64,000 bases of DNA from CAYSFW01 sp964620675. GTDB lineage: Bacteria > Pseudomonadota > Gammaproteobacteria > UWMA-0217. Below, piece after piece: positions 25,095 to 33,711 of the stretch; positions within the stretch are counted from its first letter, which is position 1; the number at the start of each line of letters is the position of its first letter. A model generated the notes under the pieces. It was not told the origin of the DNA. It saw only the letters and a program-made list of their open reading frames with translations, and ran no database searches. The stretch is from the NCBI GenBank assembly GCA_964620675.1, contig CAZUJU010000006.1:1-64000 (forward strand). Reading direction: 5' to 3'. The translations under genes and the position numbers were made by a program.

Positions 25095-25841
25095 ATGCGG
25101 AAATACCTGGTTGCCGGAAACTGGAAGCTGAACGGCTCCCTGTCCGCTAACGTGGCTTTGATCAGCGGCATCCTTGAGGGCATGCCCGGAGTAACCGCGG
25201 ACGTTGCGGTATGTCCACCATTTCCCTATCTGGCGCAGGTGCAGTCGCTGCTGACGGGCACTCGTGTTGCACTCGGTGCGCAGAATGTGAGCGACGAAGA
25301 CCTGGGTGCGTTCACCGGCGAGGTTTCCGCCGCGATGCTGGGCGAATTTGGATGTCGGTACGCGATCGTGGGTCATTCGGAACGTCGTGCGCTGTACGGC
25401 GAAAGTGACGCGATGGTCGCGCGGCGATTTCAGGGTGCGATTCGGGCCGGTCTGACGCCGATCCTGTGCGTTGGTGAATCGCTTGCCGAGCGTGAAGCAG
25501 GGGTGACGGAGGAGGTCGTTGCGCGTCAACTGGATGCGGTCACCGCTGTGGCAGGCATTGGTGCTTACGGCCAGTCCGTGATTGCATACGAACCTGTCTG
25601 GGCGATCGGCACGGGAAAAACGGCATCGCCGCAACAGGCTGAAGAGGTGCATCGCTTCATACGCGAGCGGCTCGCAGCCCAGGATGCGGACGTGGCAGCG
25701 AAGGTCCAGATCCTTTACGGCGGTAGCGTCAAGCCCGACAACGCCACAGTGTTGTTCTCGCAAGCCAACATCGACGGAGGCCTGATTGGAGGCGCCGCGC
25801 TCAAGGCCGGAGATTTTCTCGCCATTTGCCGGGCGGCGTGA
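25095..25841 (+). CDS. tpiA: triosephosphate isomerase
   Basis: TpiA interconverts dihydroxyacetone phosphate and glyceraldehyde-3-phosphate in glycolysis and gluconeogenesis. The 248-residue TIM barrel has the N-terminal GNWKLNGS with the catalytic Lys. His94 is in YAIVGHSERR, and Glu166 is in AYEPVWAIGTGK. The phosphate-binding end is ILYGGSVKPDNA and LIGGAALKA. ACGGAG lies before the start. It is followed by secG after 23 bp; tpiA-secG linkage is common outside the enterics. Confidence 0.97.
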   Translation: MRKYLVAGNWKLNGSLSANVALISGILEGMPGVTADVAVCPPFPYLAQVQSLLTGTRVALGAQNVSDEDLGAFTGEVSAAMLGEFGCRYAIVGHSERRALYGESDAMVARRFQGAIRAGLTPILCVGESLAEREAGVTEEVVARQLDAVTAVAGIGAYGQSVIAYEPVWAIGTGKTASPQQAEEVHRFIRERLAAQDADVAAKVQILYGGSVKPDNATVLFSQANIDGGLIGGAALKAGDFLAICRAA

Positions 25842-25864
25842 GCTGGTAACTGGCAAAGCTATTT

Positions 25865-26272
25865 ATGCTGTATTCAATTTTACTGGTTTTCGAGGTCTTG
25901 CTTTCGATCAGCATGATTGTCCTGATCCTGCTTCAGCACGGTAAGGGGGCGGACGCGGGCGCGGCATTTGGTAGCGGCGCCTCGGGGACGGTGTTTGGAG
26001 CGCGTGGTTCGGGTAACTTTCTTAGCCATACCACGGCGATTTTGGCGGCGCTGTTCTTTATCAACAGCCTGCTGCTGGCGTATATTGTGGCGCACCAGCC
26101 GAAAAGCGGCAGTGTCGTCGATACCTTGATTCAGCAGGGGCCTGCCGCGAACGATTTGCCGCTTCCGGCGACCAGCGGTATCCCGGCGAGAGGTGGTGCG
26201 GACGCACCGGCTGCGGACCTGCGGGGTCAAGGGGACGATTTGCCGCCGGGTAAAACTTCGTCACCTGAGTAG
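25865..26272 (+). CDS. secG: preprotein translocase subunit SecG
   Basis: SecG assists SecYE in protein export across the inner membrane. The 135-residue product has two membrane segments (about residues 3-22 and 54-73). Between them is the family motif LQHGKGADAGAAFGSGASGTVFGARGSG, given here as its start QHGKGADAG and end FGARGSGNFLS. The C-terminal 50 residues are a low-complexity Ala/Gly/Pro/Asp tail typical of variable SecG ends. tRNA-Leu begins 17 bp after the stop, so the two are probably co-transcribed, as in E. coli secG-leuU. Confidence 0.93.
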   Translation: MLYSILLVFEVLLSISMIVLILLQHGKGADAGAAFGSGASGTVFGARGSGNFLSHTTAILAALFFINSLLLAYIVAHQPKSGSVVDTLIQQGPAANDLPLPATSGIPARGGADAPAADLRGQGDDLPPGKTSSPE

Positions 26273-26289
26273 CAACTTTTTCACGTTTA

Positions 26290-26374
26290 GCCGACGTGGT
26301 GGAATTGGTAGACACGCTATCTTGAGGGGGTAGTGGCGAAAGCTGTGTCGGTTCGAGTCCGACCGTCGGCACCA
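26290..26374 (+). tRNA. tRNA-Leu (anticodon GAG)
   Basis: The cloverleaf is complete: acceptor GCCGACG/CGTCGGC, discriminator A, encoded CCA at 26372-26374. The D loop is as in bacterial tRNA-Leu. The anticodon stem CTATC/GGTAG closes the loop TTGAGGG, so the anticodon is GAG. The long variable arm and T arm GTCGG/CCGAC with GTTCGAGTC identify a class II tRNA. It sits 17 bp after secG, the usual position of this gene. Confidence 0.96.
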
Positions 26375-26379
26375 TTTTC

Positions 26380-26400
26380 TGAGTCGAGTTCTTCGACTCA
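26380..26400 (+). terminator. hairpin after tRNA-Leu
   Basis: TGAGTCGA and TCGACTCA form a perfect 8-bp stem with a GTTCT loop six bases after the tRNA, followed by CGTTTCGG. It probably marks the 3' end of the secG-tRNA transcript, though the U-run is poor. Confidence 0.5.
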
Positions 26401-26563
26401 CGTTTCGGCTTGGGTTTCTTGCTCCTCGTTAGCGCAAGCGGCAGCAAGCTGACGCGAAAATAATCAAGCGCATATCTATCTGAAAAGCGGGCTTCGGTCG
26501 GCGCGTTTCTCCTCGGTTGCCTGCATGTTTAGCGCGACCAAGCGCCTCGGCTGCGGTCGCGAT

Positions 26564-26593
26564 TTGACATCGATTTGTGATGGCCGTTAGACT
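26564..26593 (+). promoter_or_regulatory. predicted sigma-70 promoter of the nuo operon
   Basis: TTGACA (26564-26569, perfect -35) and TAGACT (26588-26593, 4 of 6) are separated by 18 bp, about 120 bp before nuoA. It is the only good promoter seen in the gap ahead of the fourteen-gene operon. Confidence 0.55.
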
Positions 26594-26714
26594 GCCGCCA
26601 CTACAAAAACGCCGCCCAGCACACTGCGGTGTAGGACAATAAACCGGGTTTTGGATAGACCGTTGGGTCGAAGCTGGTCCGCAACAAGCCCGAACGCGCA
26701 ACAATGGGGTCCTC

Positions 26715-27071
26715 ATGCTCGAACAGTACCTGCCGGTCCTGATCTTTGCGATCATCGGGCTTGTCGCTGGAACGGTCTTGCTGACGATAGGCAGGGTAGT
26801 GGGTCCGCGGCGTCCTGACGCGGCAAAAGATTCTCCCTATGAATGCGGCTTTGAGGCCTTCGAAGATTCGCGCATGAAGTTCGACGTCCGGTATTACCTC
26901 GTCGCCATCCTGTTCATCATTTTCGATCTCGAAATCGCATTCCTGGTTCCGTGGGCGATCGTGCTCGACAAGATCGGTTTGCAGGGTTTGATTGCCATGG
27001 GGATCTTCCTCGGCATTTTGGTGATCGGCTTTATCTACGAGTGGCGCAAAGGGGCTCTGGAATGGGAATAG
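26715..27071 (+). CDS. nuoA: NADH-quinone oxidoreductase subunit A
   Basis: The 118-residue membrane subunit of complex I has three helices. The conserved central loop has PYECGFEAFEDSRMKFDVRYYL, here seen from YECGF to KFDVRYY, followed by FIIFDLEIAFLVPWA. It helps form the region near the quinone site. It is the first gene of the operon, and its end overlaps nuoB by 10 bp. Confidence 0.96.
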   Translation: MLEQYLPVLIFAIIGLVAGTVLLTIGRVVGPRRPDAAKDSPYECGFEAFEDSRMKFDVRYYLVAILFIIFDLEIAFLVPWAIVLDKIGLQGLIAMGIFLGILVIGFIYEWRKGALEWE

Positions 27072-27538
27072 AAGGTGTCCTAGAGCAGGGGTTCGTGACG
27101 ACGTCGGCGGACAAGCTTATCAATTGGGCGCGGACCGGCTCGATGTGGCCAATGACCTTTGGTCTTGCCTGCTGCGCGATCGAGATGATGCATGCGGGCG
27201 CGTCACGGTACGACCTCGATCGTTTCGGCATCGTGTTTCGTCCAAGTCCGCGGCAGTCTGACGTGATGGTTGTGGCGGGAACGCTGTGTAACAAGATGGC
27301 GCCTGCGCTACGCAAGGTTTACGACCAGATGGCGGAGCCGCGCTGGGTGATCTCGATGGGCTCATGCGCCAACGGCGGCGGTTACTACCACTATTCGTAC
27401 TCGGTGGTGCGCGGTTGTGATCGTATCGTGCCGGTCGATGTGTACGTGCCCGGCTGTCCGCCGACGGCGGAGGCATTGCTTTACGGCATTCTGCAGCTGC
27501 AGAACAAAATCCGCCGCACCAATACCATTGCACGCTGA
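27062..27538 (+). CDS. nuoB: NADH-quinone oxidoreductase subunit B
   Basis: NuoB carries the terminal cluster N2 that passes electrons to quinone. The 158-residue product has the Cys ligands in LACCAIEMMH, GSCANGGGYY and VPGCPPTAEALLYG. The start is ATG 27062 inside the end of nuoA, giving MGIEGVLEQGF, typical of the family. The frame is open further upstream, in nuoA, but that part is a shadow of nuoA. Confidence 0.96.
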   Translation: MGIEGVLEQGFVTTSADKLINWARTGSMWPMTFGLACCAIEMMHAGASRYDLDRFGIVFRPSPRQSDVMVVAGTLCNKMAPALRKVYDQMAEPRWVISMGSCANGGGYYHYSYSVVRGCDRIVPVDVYVPGCPPTAEALLYGILQLQNKIRRTNTIAR

Positions 27539-27551
27539 GAGGCCTGGCATC

Positions 27552-28259
27552 ATGAGCACCGTATTGCAGTTGCTTGTTGAACGTTTGACGCAACTGCCGG
27601 ATGCCGGGTTCGTCAGCGTTGAGATCCGGCACGGTGAATTGGTTGCCGTCGTCAATCCGGCGCGGTTGCTCGCGGCCGCGACGATGCTGCGGGATGAGTT
27701 CGGTTTCGCCCAATTGATCGACGTGGCTGGTGTTGATTACTTGAGTTTCGGTGTTTCGGAATGGGGCACCGAATCCGCGTCCAATGCGGGTTTCAGTCGC
27801 GGGGTAGCACCCGTCACGGCCGGTCATCTGAAGTTTGGTGACGCGCCGGCTGTGGCGTCAACGCGGAGGTCGCGCTTCTGCGTCGCATATCAGCTACTGT
27901 CGCTCCGCCAGAATGTACGCATGCGGCTCAAGGTGTTCTGCGAAGACGATTCGATGCCGGTGGTCGACTCGCTGGTGGGCGTATGGAGTTCGGCCAACTG
28001 GCCGGAACGCGAGGCGTTTGATTTGTTCGGGATCCTGTTCAACGGTCATCCCGATTTGCGCCGCATTCTGACCGACTACGGGTTCGTTGGTCACCCGTTC
28101 CGCAAGGATTTTCCGTTGAGCGGACACGTCGAAATGCGGTACGACCCAGAGCAGGGTCGGGTCGTTTATGGGCCGGTTTCGATCGAGCCACGGGTCTTGG
28201 TGCCGAAAGTCATCCGGCACGATCACCGCTACCAGAGCGAAGACAATCACCATGCCTGA
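27552..28259 (+). CDS. nuoC: NADH-quinone oxidoreductase subunit C
   Basis: The 235-residue peripheral-arm subunit has the signature WPEREAFDLFGILFNGHPDLRRI, seen from EREAFDLFGI onward, followed by DYGFVGHPFRKDFPL. A central insertion (about residues 75-105, EWGTESASNAGFSRG) is like that of Xanthomonas-type proteins. NuoC is separate from NuoD here, unlike the fused E. coli NuoCD. It overlaps nuoD by 8 bp. Confidence 0.94.
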   Translation: MSTVLQLLVERLTQLPDAGFVSVEIRHGELVAVVNPARLLAAATMLRDEFGFAQLIDVAGVDYLSFGVSEWGTESASNAGFSRGVAPVTAGHLKFGDAPAVASTRRSRFCVAYQLLSLRQNVRMRLKVFCEDDSMPVVDSLVGVWSSANWPEREAFDLFGILFNGHPDLRRILTDYGFVGHPFRKDFPLSGHVEMRYDPEQGRVVYGPVSIEPRVLVPKVIRHDHRYQSEDNHHA

Positions 28260-29505
28260 AATCCGCAACTACACGCTGAATTTCGGTCCGCAGCACCCGG
28301 CTGCGCACGGTGTGTTGCGGCTGGTGCTGGAAATGGACGGTGAGGTCATTCAGCGCGCCGATCCGCATATCGGCTTGCTGCATCGTGCGACCGAGAAATT
28401 GGCCGAGAGCAAGCCGTTCAATCAAAGCATCGGCTACATGGATCGTCTCGACTACATGTCCATGATGTGTAACGAGCACGGCTATGTGCTGGCGATTGAG
28501 AAGCTGCTTGGCATCGCGCCGCCTCTGCGGGCGCAGTATATCCGCGTGATGTTCGATGAGATCACGCGTCTGCTCAATCACTTGCTGTGGATCGGTACGC
28601 ACGGGTTGGACGTCGGGGCAATGACGATCTTTCTCTATGCGTTTCGCGAGCGCGAAGACCTGATCGATTGTTACGAGGCGGTGTCCGGGGCGCGGATGCA
28701 CGCGACTTACTACCGCCCGGGCGGCGTCTATCGCGATTTGCCCGACCGCATGCCGAAGTACGAGGTCACGCGCTGGCGCAGCCAATCCGAAGTGAACCGC
28801 CTGAACGATGTTCGCTCGGGTTCTATGCTGGATTTTCTCGAGGACTTTACCCATCGTTTCCCTGGTTACGTCGACGAATACGAAACTCTACTGACCGATA
28901 ACCGGATCTGGAAGCAGCGCACCGTCGGCATTGGTGTGGTGACACCCGAGGAGGCGCTGCAAATGGGGTTCACGGGGCCGATGTTGCGCGGTTCCGGGAT
29001 CGAATGGGATCTGCGCAAGAAGCAGCCCTATGAAGTCTATGGCGAACTCGATTTCGACATTCCGGTTGGCGTTACCGGCGATTCGTATGATCGCTATCTG
29101 GTTCGGGTCGAGGAGATGCGCCAATCTAATCGCATCATCCAGCAGTGCATACGCTGGTTGCGCGACAATCCCGGCCCGGTGATGCTCGATGACCACAAGG
29201 TCACGCCACCGCCGCGCGAAGAGATGAAGCAGGACATGGAATCGTTAATCCATCACTTCAAGCTGTTCACCGAGGGCTATTGCGTGCCGGAGGGCGAGGT
29301 TTACGCCGCGGTGGAGCATCCGAAAGGAGAATTCGGGGTTTACCTGATCTCCGACGGCGCGAACAAACCGTTCCGTCTCAAGGTTCGCCCGCCGGGTTAC
29401 TACCACCTATCGGGTCTCGACGCGATGGTGCGCGGCCACATGCTGGCGGATGTCGTGGCGGTGATTGGAACGCAGGACATCGTTTTTGGAGAGATCGACC
29501 GCTGA
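28252..29505 (+). CDS. nuoD: NADH-quinone oxidoreductase subunit D
   Basis: The 417-residue 49-kDa-type subunit forms the quinone cavity with NuoB. It has NFGPQHPAAHGVLRLVLEMDG with the quinone-site His, IGLLHRATEKL, YMDRLDYMSMM, and the C-terminal end LADVVAVIGTQDIVFGEIDR, read as VVAVIGTQDIVFGEIDR. Start ATG 28252 lies within the end of nuoC; the stop TGA shares a base with the nuoE ATG. Confidence 0.96.
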   Translation: MPEIRNYTLNFGPQHPAAHGVLRLVLEMDGEVIQRADPHIGLLHRATEKLAESKPFNQSIGYMDRLDYMSMMCNEHGYVLAIEKLLGIAPPLRAQYIRVMFDEITRLLNHLLWIGTHGLDVGAMTIFLYAFREREDLIDCYEAVSGARMHATYYRPGGVYRDLPDRMPKYEVTRWRSQSEVNRLNDVRSGSMLDFLEDFTHRFPGYVDEYETLLTDNRIWKQRTVGIGVVTPEEALQMGFTGPMLRGSGIEWDLRKKQPYEVYGELDFDIPVGVTGDSYDRYLVRVEEMRQSNRIIQQCIRWLRDNPGPVMLDDHKVTPPPREEMKQDMESLIHHFKLFTEGYCVPEGEVYAAVEHPKGEFGVYLISDGANKPFRLKVRPPGYYHLSGLDAMVRGHMLADVVAVIGTQDIVFGEIDR

Positions 29506-30017
29506 TGACCGAGACTGTGCAATCGACCCGGGCTGAAGTGCTCTCGCCGCAACTGCGCGCGGAGATCGAAGATTGGCTCGCGCGCTACCCCGCCGACCAG
29601 CGTCAGTCGGCGGTGCTCGGTGCGCTGCGGGCGGTGCAGCATCATGCCAAGGGCCACTACCTCAGCACCGAAATGATGAATGCGGTAGCGGCCTATATCG
29701 GGATGCCGGAAATAGCGGTATACGAGGTGGCGAGTTTCTACTCGATGTATAACCTCAAACCCGTCGGCAAACACGAGATCTCGATCTGTACCAACGTCTC
29801 TTGCCTGTTGCGTGGTGCGGATGAAATCGTCGCCCACCTGGAGCGCCGACTCGGTATCACGTTGGGCGAGAGCACGCCCGACGGCAAGTTCTTCCTCAAG
29901 CGCGAGGAGGAGTGTCTCGCGGCGTGCTGCGGGGCGCCGATGATGCAGGTTGATCACGTCTACCACGAAAATCTCACGCCGGAAAAGGTGGATGAGATTC
30001 TTGACCGATTGGGTTAA
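29505..30017 (+). CDS. nuoE: NADH-quinone oxidoreductase subunit E
   Basis: The 170-residue thioredoxin-like subunit binds the 2Fe-2S cluster N1a in the NADH-oxidising module. Its ligands are in SICTNVSCLL and ECLAACCGAPMMQV. The N-terminal helices include KGHYLSTEMMNAVA. The start ATG overlaps the nuoD stop (TGATG). nuoF follows after 4 bp. Confidence 0.95.
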   Translation: MTETVQSTRAEVLSPQLRAEIEDWLARYPADQRQSAVLGALRAVQHHAKGHYLSTEMMNAVAAYIGMPEIAVYEVASFYSMYNLKPVGKHEISICTNVSCLLRGADEIVAHLERRLGITLGESTPDGKFFLKREEECLAACCGAPMMQVDHVYHENLTPEKVDEILDRLG

Positions 30018-30021
30018 GCCG

Positions 30022-31335
30022 ATGGTCAATCAAGTTTGTTTCGAGACGCTCCAGTTTGGCGACGAGTCGCACACGCTCGAAAGCTATCGCAAGATCGGTG
30101 GCTATGAGGCTTGGCAGCGGATTCTTCGCGAGAAGATTCCACCGGAGCAGGTGATCGACGAGGTCAAGCGATCCAATCTGCGCGGCCGCGGCGGGGCGGG
30201 GTTTCCGACCGGTTTGAAATGGAGCTTCATGCCGCGCACGGCGCCCGGCCAAAAATATATCGTCTGCAATTCGGATGAGTCGGAGCCTGGCACCTGCAAG
30301 GACCGCGATATCCTGCGTTTCAATCCCCACGCACTGGTGGAGGGCATGGTGATTGCCGGCTACTCGATCGGTGCCACGGTCGGTTACAACTACATGCGCG
30401 GCGAATTTCTCGATACGCCCTATCGCCGGTTCGCGACCGCGGTGAAGGAGGCGTACGCGAATGGCTACTTGGGGCGCGATATCCTTGGCAGCGGCGTCGA
30501 TTTTGACTTGTATCCGACCTTGGGTGCCGGCGCCTATATCTGCGGTGAGGAGACCGCGCTGCTTGAGTCGCTCGAAGGCAAGAAAGGCCAGCCGCGATTC
30601 AAACCGCCGTTCCCGGCCAACTTCGGACTGTACGGCCGTCCGACGACGATCAACAACACCGAGTCGCTCGCCTCGGTGCCAACGATCCTGCGCAAAGGTG
30701 CTGACTGGTTTGCGGGCCTCGGCGTTGAGCGCTCCGGCGGCGAAAAACTATTCTCAGTCTCCGGGCACGTCGCCCGCCCGGGCAATTTCGAAGTGCCCTT
30801 GGGCATTCCGTTTCGCGAATTGCTGGAGATGGCGGGTGGGATCTGGCAGGGGCGGAAGCTCAAGGCGGTGATCCCGGGCGGCTCGTCGGTTCCGGTCGTT
30901 CCGGGGGAGATTATGCTCGAGACGAAGATGGACTACGATTCGATCGCCAAGGTGGGTTCAATGCTTGGCTCGGGCGCGGTCATCGTGATGGACGAGACGA
31001 CCGACATGGTGCGGGTGCTACAGCGCCTTTCGCAGTTTTATTTTTCCGAGTCATGCGGTCAATGCACGCCGTGCCGCGAGGGCACCGGTTGGCTGTATCG
31101 CATGCTCACCCGCATTGTCGAAGGACGTGGGCGCCCTGAGGACTTGGCGCGTCTCGACGATGTGGCGTCAAAGATCGAGGGCCGTACGATCTGTGCGCTC
31201 GGCGATGCTGCGGCGATGCCGGTGCGTAGTTTTATCAAACACTATCGGCATGAATTCGAGCATTACATCGAGCATGGTCGCAGCCTCGTCGCAGGCGCAT
31301 CCGGCCGGCCCGGGGCAGCAGGCGTACACCCATGA
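30022..31335 (+). CDS. nuoF: NADH-quinone oxidoreductase subunit F
   Basis: NuoF is the NADH- and FMN-binding subunit with cluster N3. The 437-residue product has the glycine-rich NADH site GRGGAGFPTGLKW, the FMN region CNSDESEPGTCKDRDI, GAYICGEETALLESLEG, and the 4Fe-4S ligands ESCGQCTPCREG with the distant Cys in TICALGDAA. Start ATG 30022 gives MVNQVCFETL. It overlaps nuoG by ATGA. Confidence 0.96.
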   Translation: MVNQVCFETLQFGDESHTLESYRKIGGYEAWQRILREKIPPEQVIDEVKRSNLRGRGGAGFPTGLKWSFMPRTAPGQKYIVCNSDESEPGTCKDRDILRFNPHALVEGMVIAGYSIGATVGYNYMRGEFLDTPYRRFATAVKEAYANGYLGRDILGSGVDFDLYPTLGAGAYICGEETALLESLEGKKGQPRFKPPFPANFGLYGRPTTINNTESLASVPTILRKGADWFAGLGVERSGGEKLFSVSGHVARPGNFEVPLGIPFRELLEMAGGIWQGRKLKAVIPGGSSVPVVPGEIMLETKMDYDSIAKVGSMLGSGAVIVMDETTDMVRVLQRLSQFYFSESCGQCTPCREGTGWLYRMLTRIVEGRGRPEDLARLDDVASKIEGRTICALGDAAAMPVRSFIKHYRHEFEHYIEHGRSLVAGASGRPGAAGVHP

Positions 31336-33704
31336 GTGAAGAGACCGTCACTATCGTCATCGATGACCGGGAAATCGAGGCTCGGCCCGGCAGCATGTTG
31401 ATTGAAGCCGCTGACGCGGCGGGCATCCGGATCCCCCGTTTTTGCTACCACAAGAAACTCTCGGTCGCGGCCAACTGCCGGATGTGTCTGGTTGAGGTCG
31501 AAAAGGCGCCGAAGCCCTTGCCCGCGTGCGCAACACCGGTGACTAAAGGGATGAAGGTCTACACCCGGTCGCCCAAGGCCCTCGCCGCGCAGCGCGGTAC
31601 GATGGAGTTCCTGTTAATCAATCACCCGCTTGATTGTCCGATTTGCGACCAAGGGGGCGAATGCGAGTTACAGGACGTCGCGATGGGTTACGGCGGTGAT
31701 GCCTCGCAGTATGTCGAAGGTAAGCGCGTGGTGCGGGACAAGGACATCGGCCCCTTAATCGCAACTGACCTGACCCGTTGTATCTTGTGTACGCGATGCG
31801 TGCGTTTCGGCGAAGAACTGGCGGGCTTGCGTGAGTTCGGCGCGGTCGGTCGAGGCGAACGCACCGAGATTGGGACCTTCATGCAAAGGAGCGTGGATTC
31901 CGAGCTCTCGGGCAACGTGATCGATCTGTGTCCGGTCGGTGCGTTGACCGCGAAGCCGTCGCGTTACACCTATCGGCCTTGGGAGCTGGTGCAGCATCCG
32001 TTGGTATCACCGCACGACTGCCTCGGTTCCAATCTATTCCTGCACACTAAAAACGGCGCGCCGGTCAGGGTCGTCCCGCGCGATAACGAATCCATTAATG
32101 AAGCCTGGCTGTCGGATCGTGACCGCTATGCCTATCAAGGCATCCCGAGCAGCGAGCGGATTCGCCGCCCGATGGTCAAGCGCGAAGGTCAGTGGCAAGA
32201 GGTCGGGTGGGAAGATGCGCTCGGTTGGGTCAATCACGGGTTGCGTAAATTTGCGCCGGATGCGATTGGCGCGCTGATCTCGCCATCGGCGACCCTGGAG
32301 GAGATGTTTCTCGCGCAGCGTTACTTGCGCGGGCTCGGGGTGCGTTCGATCGATCACCGCCTCGCACAGTGCGATTTTTCGGATGATGCAGTGTTGCCGG
32401 CCTACCCGGCGCTCGCCATCGACGTCGAGGCCCTCGATCGCCAGCAATGCGTGTTGCTGGTCGGCTCAAATGTGCGCAAGGACCAGCCAATCGCGGCGTT
32501 GCGCCTGCGCAAAGCTTGGCTGCGCGGTGCGCGGATGATGGCGATCAATCCACGCGATTTCGAGTTTCGGTTCGACCTGAGTCACCAGGCCTGGGTCGAC
32601 GAGGCCGGAATGGTTGAGATGCTCGCAGGGGTCGCGCGCGAGGTATTGCGCCGGGGTGGCGTGAAACCGGTCGCGGCCATTGCCGCGACACTCGATGGCG
32701 GGCGTGACGACGATACGGTTAGCGCGATGGCAGAGGCCTTGCTGGCGACCGACGAGGCCTTGATCCTGCTCGGGCTGTCGGCGCAGATGCACCCAGCCGC
32801 CGCCACGTTACGCGCGTTGGCGAGTACGATCGCCGCCAACAGCGCAGTCCGTTTCGGTTATCTCAGCGCCGGTGCGAACACGGCGGGGGCTTGGCTTACC
32901 GGCGTTTTGCCACATCGCTCCGCCGATGGCAGCGCGGTAACCCCGGCGGGACTGAACGCTAACGAAATGCTGGCGCAGCCGCGTAAAGCGTATTTCCTGT
33001 TGGGCGTGGAGCCGGAATACGATGCGGCAGATCCGGGCCTCGCGCTGGACGCACTTGCCGACGCTGAGTTCGTGGTCAGTCTGGCGAGTTATACCTCCGA
33101 GCGGATGGAGCGCTACGCCGATGTGATCCTACCGATCGGCAGCTTCGCCGAGACCGACGGGGCGTATGTCAATTGCGAGGGCCGGGTTCAGAGTTTCGCT
33201 GCCGCGGCGAAGCCCGTTGGCGAAGCACGGCCGGCCTGGAAGGTGCTTCGCATGTTGGGTGCGAGCGCGGGCTTGGCGGGTTTCGAACAGGTCTCCGCCG
33301 AGCAGGTGCGTGCCGAGGCGTTGGCCTTGATCCGGGATCGGTTGGCGGCCCGCAATGTATTTGAGCCTGGCGCGCAATCGCCCTCCGCGCGGCGCGCGGG
33401 CGAATTGACGCGGTTTTCCGGTTGCGCGATGTATCGCACCGATCCGTTGGTGCGGCACGCGACTGCACTCCAGGCCACGCACGATGGTCAACGCGACGTC
33501 GTTGTGATGCATCCCGAAGACGCGGCACGGTTGGGCGTCGCGGTGGCATCCTCGGTGCGCGTCACCCAGGGCGTGCGGAGCGCGGTTTTGCCGTTGCAGC
33601 TCGATGCCTCGCTCGCGGCGGGATGTGTGTACCTGGAAATGGGTACTCATGGCAGCAGTCACCTGGGCCGCGCATTCGGTCCGGTCACCATCAAACAGGC
33701 GTAG
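31332..33704 (+). CDS. nuoG: NADH-quinone oxidoreductase subunit G
   Basis: The 790-residue protein carries several Fe-S clusters. The N-terminal ferredoxin domain has CYHKKLSVAANCRMC and CATPV. The His-Cys3 motif follows in HPLDCPICDQGGECELQD. The two-cluster region has CILCTRCVRFG and DLCPVGALT. The rest is the molybdopterin-oxidoreductase-like domain, without a cofactor in complex I. Length is normal. The stop is 7 bp before nuoH. Confidence 0.95.
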   Translation: MSEETVTIVIDDREIEARPGSMLIEAADAAGIRIPRFCYHKKLSVAANCRMCLVEVEKAPKPLPACATPVTKGMKVYTRSPKALAAQRGTMEFLLINHPLDCPICDQGGECELQDVAMGYGGDASQYVEGKRVVRDKDIGPLIATDLTRCILCTRCVRFGEELAGLREFGAVGRGERTEIGTFMQRSVDSELSGNVIDLCPVGALTAKPSRYTYRPWELVQHPLVSPHDCLGSNLFLHTKNGAPVRVVPRDNESINEAWLSDRDRYAYQGIPSSERIRRPMVKREGQWQEVGWEDALGWVNHGLRKFAPDAIGALISPSATLEEMFLAQRYLRGLGVRSIDHRLAQCDFSDDAVLPAYPALAIDVEALDRQQCVLLVGSNVRKDQPIAALRLRKAWLRGARMMAINPRDFEFRFDLSHQAWVDEAGMVEMLAGVAREVLRRGGVKPVAAIAATLDGGRDDDTVSAMAEALLATDEALILLGLSAQMHPAAATLRALASTIAANSAVRFGYLSAGANTAGAWLTGVLPHRSADGSAVTPAGLNANEMLAQPRKAYFLLGVEPEYDAADPGLALDALADAEFVVSLASYTSERMERYADVILPIGSFAETDGAYVNCEGRVQSFAAAAKPVGEARPAWKVLRMLGASAGLAGFEQVSAEQVRAEALALIRDRLAARNVFEPGAQSPSARRAGELTRFSGCAMYRTDPLVRHATALQATHDGQRDVVVMHPEDAARLGVAVASSVRVTQGVRSAVLPLQLDASLAAGCVYLEMGTHGSSHLGRAFGPVTIKQA

Positions 33705-33711
33705 CGTAGCG

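Larger units (their letters stand above)
26375..26714. other. intergenic region between tRNA-Leu and nuoA
   Basis: About 340 bp without a gene. It holds a hairpin just after the tRNA (26380-26400) and the predicted nuo promoter (26564-26593). Confidence 0.65.

Noticed and set aside
26061..26447. Minus-strand frame across tRNA-Leu with the peptide VGLEPTQLSPLPPQDSV
   Set aside because: This is the well-known false protein read from the antisense strand of a tRNA-Leu gene.
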